Shown here in pieces: positions 58,031 to 64,000 of a DNA stretch of 64,000 nucleotides. The notes beneath the pieces were generated by a model. That model saw nothing but the letters and a program-made list of their open reading frames with translations. It was not told where the DNA came from and did not search any database. The first letter of the stretch is position 1, and every line of letters begins with the position of its first letter. Source of the stretch: Gracilimonas sp034520725. Its GTDB lineage: Bacteria; Bacteroidota; Rhodothermia; Balneolales; Balneolaceae. Where the stretch lies: positions 558,001 through 622,000 of the forward strand of contig JAXHNH010000011.1 of NCBI GenBank assembly GCA_034520725.1, written 5' to 3'. A program made the position numbers and the translations under genes.

Positions 58031-59515
58031 ATGTTCAAATCAAGGCTACATAATTTTGAATTCAATAAGCACGAAAAGCAGGATGCTTTTTTGTCTTCGA
58101 AACATGGAATGTATACTTATTCCGAACTCGAACACTTCACAGCTTTTTTCAAGGATCTTGTGGAATATAATGCTGATTCTCTAAAATGGCCGATAGCTTT
58201 TATTGCTGAATCATCGGATGCACTCGTCTTCTGTATCGCGGCTTGCTGGAAACTCGGGATCCCTTTCATTCCCATCGATCCAAATGCAAAGAATGCCGAC
58301 CTTGAACGGTATCTTGATGAACTCAAACCCGCCCTCATTTTCTGTGACAAGAACAACCGTAAACGACTTGGCTTTGATACCATCATCCAGATCGACGATA
58401 AATTCTTAAAGAAGGCATTCGATTTTAATGACAGAAATACGGATCTCCCTGAGGCAGACGATATTGATGAGGAGCTGGTCTTTGGGTATTTCTTTACCTC
58501 AGGAACAACCAGTGAACCTAAGATCGTACCACTAAAACGCCGCCAAATATTGAGTGCGGCAAAAGCCTCTGCTGAGAATTTCAAACCGGACCCTGATCAT
58601 TTCTGGCTGTTATGCCTCCCACTGAATCATATTGGTGGTATTTCCATCATCTTGCGTTCCCTCATCTACGGTTCGGCAATATACCGTCTTGGTAAATTTG
58701 ATGAGGCATTGGTCCGTGAGTTTTTGGAGGAAAATAAACAATTTCAAGCCGCCTCTCTGGTTCCAACCATGCTCAAGCGGTTAATGAACGACTCCCTTTT
58801 TAAAACACATCGGGAATTCAAGTCGATATTGCTTGGAGGCGGACCTATAACACAGAATCTGCTTAGAACAGCAGCTGAACGAGGCATCCCGATCGTTTCA
58901 AGCTATGGCATGACGGAAACCTGTGCTCAGATCATTGCAAATCCGCTGCTGGCTCCATCCGGCATGTACACACCTCTGAAAAGCGTAGGCAAACCATTCC
59001 CTCCCAATGAAATGCAGATCAGGGACGAAAACGGGAAAGTGTTAGGTAAGAACCAGTCAGGCCTGTTATGGCTCAAAGGCCCGCAGGTGTTTGACGGATA
59101 TTACAACAGCTCTGAAAATGATATCAAGTTTGATGGGGAAGGCTGGTTCAATACGGGTGATTATGGACACATGAATGGATTTGGACACCTGTTCATTGAA
59201 TCCCGCCGTACCGATCTTATCGTCACCGGTGGTGAGAACGTGAACCCCAATGAAGTGGAAGAAGCCATGCTTAAGCTTCCGCTCATTAAGGAAGCCGTTG
59301 TGATCGGTTTGCCGGATGAGGAATGGGGAGAACGCGTAACCGCCGTAGTAACACTGACCAACGGCAAGACTCCACAGATCGAAGAGATCAAGGAACAGCT
59401 CAAAGACAGCCTCATCGACTTCAAGATCCCCAAAGAACTAAAGATCGTCAAAAAATTTCCAATGACCGAAACCGGTAAGATCAAGCGCTGGGAGTTGGTT
59501 AAGAAGTTTGGTTGA
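58031..59515 (+). CDS. menE: o-Succinylbenzoate-CoA ligase MenE
   Basis: The 494-residue adenylate-forming enzyme has the P-loop FFTSGTTSEPKIVPLKR, the SSYGMTETCAQI motif, GWFNTGDYG and VTGGENVNPNEVEEAM, and the terminal catalytic lysine region MTETGKIKRWELVKKFG. Position after menC and the short length for the family support MenE over a general acyl-CoA ligase. It activates o-succinylbenzoate for MenB. It is uninterrupted. Confidence 0.93.
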   Translation: MFKSRLHNFEFNKHEKQDAFLSSKHGMYTYSELEHFTAFFKDLVEYNADSLKWPIAFIAESSDALVFCIAACWKLGIPFIPIDPNAKNADLERYLDELKPALIFCDKNNRKRLGFDTIIQIDDKFLKKAFDFNDRNTDLPEADDIDEELVFGYFFTSGTTSEPKIVPLKRRQILSAAKASAENFKPDPDHFWLLCLPLNHIGGISIILRSLIYGSAIYRLGKFDEALVREFLEENKQFQAASLVPTMLKRLMNDSLFKTHREFKSILLGGGPITQNLLRTAAERGIPIVSSYGMTETCAQIIANPLLAPSGMYTPLKSVGKPFPPNEMQIRDENGKVLGKNQSGLLWLKGPQVFDGYYNSSENDIKFDGEGWFNTGDYGHMNGFGHLFIESRRTDLIVTGGENVNPNEVEEAMLKLPLIKEAVVIGLPDEEWGERVTAVVTLTNGKTPQIEEIKEQLKDSLIDFKIPKELKIVKKFPMTETGKIKRWELVKKFG

Positions 59516-60068
59516 TGGTTATTGGTTATTGGTTGATTCGTTATTAGTTATTAGTTATTCGAAAATCTGAAATCGTTAGTAGCAGATGTTGAAATGCGAT
59601 GGATCGATGGACCGATTTGCGATGGACAATTTAATTCTTGTTGCGAGGTTCCGGCTTCCGGTTTTGAACCTTGATTTCCAGGATTGAAGGAGTATCATGA
59701 TTTTTGTTCTCATCAAGTGGAATTGGGGATGTAATAGATTACGGGAACCGGTGGCTTATTTAGGTTTCCCGATCCCGTAGGGATCATATGTGTATAGCCC
59801 CGGGTAAGCCCGATGGGATATTTGAATAGAGAAAAACAGCTTGCCGGGCGCAACCCGGGGTTTAAACGTCGTCTCCACAAAAAACCTCCGCCCGGATGGT
59901 TGCCGTGAGAAATTGGTTTTCGGAGGTTGGGCAACCGTGCCTTTATATATTTAGTTGGAGGCGTAGCATTGACAGGGCATCACTGAGCGGAGCATCGTGA
60001 CAAGGATAAAGCTGACAATAGCAAGGTGGTAAGGGTTAATTTTAGGAGAGCTAGTTGATTCGTTTTTC
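59516..60068. repeat. Intergenic region rich in short repeats and palindromes
   Basis: This 553-bp stretch has no convincing gene. It holds direct repeats of GTTATTGGTTATT/GTTATTAGTTATT near 59520-59560. GATCCC-GTA-GGGATC lies at 59771-59785. Arms CCCCGGGT (59798-59805) and ACCCGGGG (59853-59860) face each other. Interleaved pairs AACCTCCG (59883-59890)/CGGAGGTT (59921-59928) and GGTTGCC (59898-59904)/GGCAACC (59930-59936) follow. A repeat starting TTGAACCTTGATT at 59664 is shared with 63312. It resembles REP/RAYT-type dispersed elements. Confidence 0.65.
59664..59706 (+). repeat. Dispersed repeat copy 1 (TTGAACCTTGATT...)
   Basis: TTGAACCTTGATTTCCAGGA and the following ATTGAAGGAGTATCATGATT matches, with a few differences, the copy at 63312-63354. 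Confidence 0.6.
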
Positions 60069-61197
60069 TTACTCTTTCTCATAAATCTCAAATTCAGTGA
60101 ATGACTCATTCACCTCAATAAGCCTATGTTCAGATAAATGTTGAATTCTGCCTAATTCATTTGAGTAAAATTGCCCCGCTCCTGTTCTTGTGTCTATTAA
60201 ATAGCTTAAAACTGAGTTATTGGATTCCAAAGATTCTTTATTAACAATTTCTCTTCTATCAACTTGTACTAAAAGGACGCCATCATTAACTAAGATAGGT
60301 TTAAGCATTCTATCAAAGATGCCATTTTTTGGAGGTACTATTTCAAGCCCCTGGATTTCCATCTGTTACAATTTCTTCAATCTCTGGGAAATTCAAATCT
60401 GCAATTGAAGACTTCCAAATTTGTTTACCATTTGAAAGTGAATACCCTTTCATAATATTTACTCTGTCAGAAACATATACAAGCACATCATTTTGAGAGT
60501 CACAAATAATTTCACCTTGAGTTAGTCTATCAATAATTACCGGAGAATCAGAAATATATGATTCTCCAAATGATAACTGATTTTCATATTCTGGTATAGT
60601 GAACTTGTGTAACATATTCGTTTTACGGCTTTCAGAGTTCAAAAGACCACTGTTAAGAACATCAAAATTATGTATGTATAGCATTTCGTTATCAGTACAA
60701 ATGCTTTTGATGTTTATTTCAAAATTTACAGTCCGATTAAAAGAAATGGAATCACTTGAAATATCATACTCTTCGATACGATAACGATTTGATATCAGTA
60801 AAAGAGAATCTTGATAGAGTGCAATAGATTTAGCATAAGATAATTCCCCTGGGCCTTGCCCTCTTCTTCCGATTGTTTGCAGAAAATCTCCATTTGAATG
60901 ATAAACTAATACTTTTTGCTGTCGGTCATCTAAAACAAAGATTCGGCCCCTTTTATCTACTTCGACATCTTTTATAGAGCCTATATTCTCTACATTATTA
61001 AAGGATTTGGGTGATCTATAGTTATCATATGAGAAATCAAGAACAATGGAACTATTAGAATTTTCATCAATTATGTGTTCATTCTCTCGTTGAGAATCAG
61101 GTAAGTTTTCTGAGTTGGGGTGAATTTTACTTTGACTCTTGTTATTACATGAACAAAGTAGAAATGATAGAATTATAAATGTTAAAAATTTATTCAT
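60069..61197 (-). CDS. 6-bladed beta-propeller lipoprotein, one frame change
   Basis: The N-terminus is a lipoprotein signal (NKFLTFIILSFLLCSCNNK, Cys 17). The propeller motif follows: KDVEVDKRGRIFVLDDRQQK with QTIGRRGQGPGELSYAKSI. The frame ends at 60343 (VTDGNPGA) while the next continues PGLEIVPPKNGIFDRML to 60069, one extra base near 60350. About 375 residues. These proteins are Bacteroidota surface or periplasmic six-bladed propellers of unknown role. It is a paralogue of the next gene upstream and lies 71 bp from it, same direction. Confidence 0.83.
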
Positions 61198-61268
61198 CGC
61201 TAATTTGATTAGGTAAATTTATACTCTTTCCGATGCTATTCTAACGAAATGTGATGAACCAGTTTATG

Positions 61269-62348
61269 TTATTTCTCTTTCATTGAAAGTTCATAGATAC
61301 CTATGGTATAATTATCCGGGTTAAAATCTTCTATTAAGTAGAGCTTATCATTATGAGCTGCTGCCAGTGTGTGTGAGACCGGTATCTCTTTTATGAATTC
61401 CTTTGTCTCCCTGTCATAGAGTATCAGAATATTTTCCTTCTTGCTAAAATCTATAGTTTCAAAAAACTCTGAAGTAAGGATTTGCATATGCAAAACTATA
61501 AATTGCTCTGTACCATATATGCCAGCCATTACAGAACTACCGGATGACCTCTTATTAATTTCAGAAATAGGAAGGTTGGCGTGAACCTCTTTTTCAGGTA
61601 TTGAAAAACTTTTTGTGTATTCACCAAAATAATCTACTCGTTGTAAGGTCTCTCTACTGTACATTTGAATATAGGGTGACCCAACTGAACTGGTATAAAT
61701 ATAGTTTGAATCTACTAGAACAGTATTTTCAGCACTATAGGAATTATCTTTCAGAGTAAACTCATCATGCATCCCAAAAACAGTATCAATTCTTCCATCA
61801 TATGTTAATACCGCCAGTAATTTTGATTTTTGAGGTTCGTGAATGAATTCACTTTCAGTTATCGGAAGTAGAAGTCGGTCTCCAAAAGATGTCAATGTAT
61901 ACGGATGAGCCCAATATTTTCCCTCAGAAAAAACCGTGTTAGAGGTTATTAATTCACCGTTTAAATCAAAAATTTTAATCATGCGCTGAGCTGCATCGTA
62001 GATAGTGATTTGATCTTCATCATTGAAATCAAATCCACTAACATGCATAAGTCCTTTTGGGCCTTTACCTCTTTCACCCACTACTTTAATGAACTGGCCC
62101 TGATTATCAAATGCAAAGACTCTGTTTTGGTTCCGTTCCGCAAACATCCAAATATCTCCCCCATCATTTATCCGAAACTGTTCTACAAACTTACCGAATA
62201 AAGGTTCGGAATTACCTAAAACAACCGAATCTACCTTAATTAAAGAAACATCTCGGAGGTTTTCGTGCGCCTCTTTATCCATTGAGCAGGCGCTAATAAA
62301 CAAGCCAAATAAAGTTATAAAGAAAACAGAATTAATACGTACAGCCAT
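61269..62348 (-). CDS. 6-bladed beta-propeller lipoprotein
   Basis: The 359-residue protein has a lipoprotein signal (FFITLFGLFISACSMDK, Cys 21) and a propeller motif FKVVGERGKGPKGLMHVSGF equivalent to that in the paralogue downstream. NRVFAFDNQGQFIKVVGERG shows the typical NHL-like strand-turn pattern. It should be exposed outside the cytoplasm. It is 29 bp from the ExbD-like lipoprotein gene and 71 bp from the second propeller, so the three probably form an operon. Confidence 0.87.
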   Translation of the reverse strand: MAVRINSVFFITLFGLFISACSMDKEAHENLRDVSLIKVDSVVLGNSEPLFGKFVEQFRINDGGDIWMFAERNQNRVFAFDNQGQFIKVVGERGKGPKGLMHVSGFDFNDEDQITIYDAAQRMIKIFDLNGELITSNTVFSEGKYWAHPYTLTSFGDRLLLPITESEFIHEPQKSKLLAVLTYDGRIDTVFGMHDEFTLKDNSYSAENTVLVDSNYIYTSSVGSPYIQMYSRETLQRVDYFGEYTKSFSIPEKEVHANLPISEINKRSSGSSVMAGIYGTEQFIVLHMQILTSEFFETIDFSKKENILILYDRETKEFIKEIPVSHTLAAAHNDKLYLIEDFNPDNYTIGIYELSMKEK

Positions 62349-62377
62349 AATATATATCGTAATATATACCTATTTAC

Positions 62378-62974
62378 TCACGACCTATCAGTTGGATGTG
62401 TAATATTGGTTACCCTATTATTTATAAGTGTCTTCTGTATATCAGTCACTGTACCCATAGAAGCCATATCGTTTACAATAAGTCTCACGTCTGTATCATT
62501 TGTAAGATCGCTGCTATTTTTAAGTGCAACAGATAAATCTGCAGGATAAAGTAAAGTTCCGTCAACCAATATCTTTCCGTTACTTAAAATATCTATAATT
62601 AAATCGTTTTCGAATTGCTTGAAAGCCTCCGGACTCATCATATTGATATCTACCTGTTCTACGTTTTTGAGAACTAACACGCGGGTAATTTTATTTACTA
62701 ACCCAGTATAAACCATATCTGAGGATGAAATTCGAACTTTTGATTCTTGGTCTATTTCAAGAGCATCAATGTGGCTTACCAACGATGATTCTGAAAGTGA
62801 AGATCCATTTATTTTAATATCTCCGTTCTCATAAATCCGAATATCTACAAGTTCCAGTGCTTCGTTCTGGGTAAGTGTTTTTGGTTTATTTTCATTCTGT
62901 TTGATCTCGGAGGATGAGCATGAAATAATTAATAATGATAATGATAATGATGCTAAAAATATATATTTACTCAT
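62378..62974 (-). CDS. Lipoprotein with two ExbD/TolR-like repeats
   Basis: The 198-residue protein has a lipoprotein signal (Cys 19 in LLIISCSSSEI). Then come two similar units. Residues about 43-111 read VDIRIYENGDIKINGSSLSE, then VRISSSDMVYTGLVNKITRV. Residues about 124-192 read LIIDILSNGKILVDGTLLYP, then DVRLIVNDMASMGTVTDIQK. This beta-strand, NG-turn, V-(x)-I-(x)-xD pattern is that of the periplasmic ExbD/TolR domain, but no transmembrane helix precedes either unit. I know no described protein of this architecture. It is first in the propeller operon. Confidence 0.72.
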   Translation of the reverse strand: MSKYIFLASLSLSLLIISCSSSEIKQNENKPKTLTQNEALELVDIRIYENGDIKINGSSLSESSLVSHIDALEIDQESKVRISSSDMVYTGLVNKITRVLVLKNVEQVDINMMSPEAFKQFENDLIIDILSNGKILVDGTLLYPADLSVALKNSSDLTNDTDVRLIVNDMASMGTVTDIQKTLINNRVTNITHPTDRS

Positions 62975-63311
62975 AATTAAGTATTTAGTTTATTAATAAC
63001 TTTAATTAGTGATTTCTTTATTAAGCCCTCTTGTACTAAATAAATCATTATTTGAAAATTTCCAATCACAAGGCAACATTTCGAGAATGAAGCTCACCAT
63101 ATCACCTCTCACTTCACCACCACTCTATACTTCTATACTCGTTCCGGTGCTCTGCTCCGTAATGCCCTGCTTTATACTACTAAATTAGTTTGAATCCAAC
63201 AACCTTAATATATTTTTCATAATACTACCTCCTAAACCCAAATGAAATACGACGGAGCGATAGATCAATTAACGATAGACGATTTGTTTCCGCCTCCTCT
63301 TCTCACTTTTC

Positions 63312-63354
63312 TTGAACCTTGATTAGCAGGATTTAGGGATATTCATGATTTTTA
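63312..63354 (+). repeat. Dispersed repeat copy 2 (TTGAACCTTGATT...)
   Basis: TTGAACCTTGATTAGCAGGA followed by TTTAGGGATATTCATGATTT, the second copy of the repeat at 59664-59706, same orientation. Confidence 0.6.
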
Positions 63355-63404
63355 GTGGCCTTAATAACACATCAAGGTGCAGAACCCGTGAAGTGAGTAA
63401 AAAA

Positions 63405-63600
63405 CCCTGCTCCATCGGAGCACCATGTTTGTAAAAACAATGACCCCAAAACTACGTCGCGCCGTAGGTGCGGTATGTTATGATGTAAGGTTAGGATGCC
63501 TAATCCAACCCAACATAACGTCCCTAAGGGACGTGGATTTGAGGGCTGGTATCCTTACAAACATACTGTCCCTAACGGGACAGGGTTAGGGTTCCGTCAA
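63405..63600. repeat. Compound palindromic (REPIN-like) element
   Basis: Four small perfect or near-perfect hairpins lie in 180 bp; two of them are within or overlapping a 10-bp outer inverted repeat (63425-63434/63555-63564). Between lies GGTTAGGAT-GCCTA-ATCCAACC, a near palindrome. The composition (short GC stems with TAA or GTA loops) is that of Bacteroidota REP/RAYT-associated sequences; the mobilising transposase is not here. Confidence 0.5.
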
Positions 63601-63695
63601 AACGAAAGTGAAACTTAAAACTCATCACTCAAAACTTCCTTGAACTGCTTTCCTAATGTTACAGTGCTCCGCTCCGGATCGAGGCTAAATGTTAG

Positions 63696-64000
63696 TTAAT
63701 CTATAATTGGGATTGGGTCAGTCCCCTGCATTTCACTTCTACTATATTTCATATCTATCTTATACTTCTTGATCACCAGATCGTTACTGAATGTAGAGTA
63801 GTAATACCCCTCGTTATCTCGAACAGTCAGGCCACCAAGCTCTTCCACAAATTCCGAATCATCAAACGTATACAGCAATTCATGGTCGGCGTTATACACA
63901 TCAATGAAGCGTTCGTAGATCGGCGATTCCGTTTCGCCGGTTGAAGCCCGGCGGGCATAGGCATGCGGATCGTCAATATTGATAGGGTGTTCCACCTGGA
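63696..64000 (-). CDS. Partial protein, C-terminal end of a probable beta-propeller
   Basis: The C-terminal 99 residues of a protein whose start lies beyond the right edge. The sequence includes RFIDVYNADHELLYTFDDSE, the turn VRDNEGYYYSTFSN and an end KKYKIDMKYSRSEMQGTD. The blade-like pattern and the neighbouring propeller genes suggest another 6-bladed beta-propeller lipoprotein. The start codon and signal are not visible. Confidence 0.55.
   Translation of the reverse strand, partial: QVEHPINIDDPHAYARRASTGETESPIYERFIDVYNADHELLYTFDDSEFVEELGGLTVRDNEGYYYSTFSNDLVIKKYKIDMKYSRSEMQGTDPIPIID

Larger units (their letters stand above)
62975..63695. repeat. Intergenic region with palindromic repeat elements
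   Basis: 721 bp with no convincing gene. It contains GCTCC-ATC-GGAGC (63409-63421), GCGCC-GTA-GGTGC (63459-63471), ACGTCCC-TAA-GGGACGT (63518-63534) and CTGTCCC-TAAC-GGGACAG (63566-63583). A 10-bp outer inverted repeat ATGTTTGTAA (63425-63434)/TTACAAACAT (63555-63564) spans 140 bp. Also present are the TTGAACCTTGATT repeat (63312) and stretches like those near 59970 (GGAGC-type). Confidence 0.7.

Noticed and set aside
58117..58584. 155-codon reverse open frame in menE
   Set aside because: Serine-rich shadow of the strongly supported menE frame.
59700..59934. 73-codon reverse open frame in the repeat-rich gap
   Set aside because: Runs through palindromes and repeats (proline/glycine-rich artefact) with no family similarity.
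1..64000. CRISPR arrays, tRNA or rRNA genes, complete insertion sequences
   Set aside because: Gaps between genes were read for regular repeats, cloverleaf-like patterns and transposase frames; none was convincing.

Overview
The window looks like a chromosomal segment from a Bacteroidota-related bacterium, most probably the Balneolales/Balneolia side. Supporting features are a giant SprA-type type IX secretion barrel, a class III glutamine synthetase, DUF2723, DUF2141, DUF3467 and DUF971 proteins, lipoproteins with Bacteroidota-like lipoboxes, many TTG/GTG starts, few Shine-Dalgarno sites and a salinixanthin-style carotenoid-modification set. This assignment is inferred from gene content; no rRNA, tRNA, CRISPR array or intact insertion sequence was seen.

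Layout. 0-8.4 kb: truncated sodium-dependent (NSS) transporter, DUF2723 membrane protein, then a forward run of a small unknown protein, YbeY, DUF445 and an S8 lipoprotein protease. 8.4-12.7 kb: FAD oxidoreductase and a two-part Fe(III) transporter (FbpB, FbpA), with a 19-bp metal-repressor-like palindrome before fbpA. 12.7-20.2 kb: housekeeping (DUF971, YajQ, CoA-binding protein, FKBP, RNA methyltransferase, glycosyltransferase, a barrel protein, a PrcB-like lipoprotein, an O-methyltransferase). 20.2-23.2 kb: candidate carotenoid glycosyl-ester genes. 23.2-28.9 kb: XerC, RaiA, HprK, an M23 and an M28 peptidase, TrmH. 28.9-33.5 kb: orphan response regulator, hydrolase, VOC protein, RsmI and Lnt. 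33.5-44.9 kb: SprA, LptF/LptG, DUF3467 and a cysteine-synthase-like enzyme. 45.5-59.5 kb: the menaquinone pathway in two blocks (menF-menD-menH-menB and menA-menC-menE), separated by a GNAT protein, DUF2141, CsaA and glutamine synthetase III. 60-64 kb: beta-propeller lipoproteins and a lipoprotein with two ExbD/TolR-like repeats, bordered by repeat-rich intergenic DNA.

Two things stand out. First, an AT-rich ATP-grasp gene sits inside the men operon between a decayed 5' remnant of menB (still overlapping the menH stop) and a complete menB, the arrangement expected from integration with partial target duplication. Second, at least 13 otherwise well-conserved genes are broken by small frame changes, nearly all equivalent to one extra base. 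This looks more like an insertion-biased sequencing or assembly error spectrum than true pseudogenes, and is densest in menF-menD.

Reading frames given as joined genes were reconstructed by following family-typical protein sequence across the frame changes. Functions rest on recognised motifs and family resemblance; no database search was possible.
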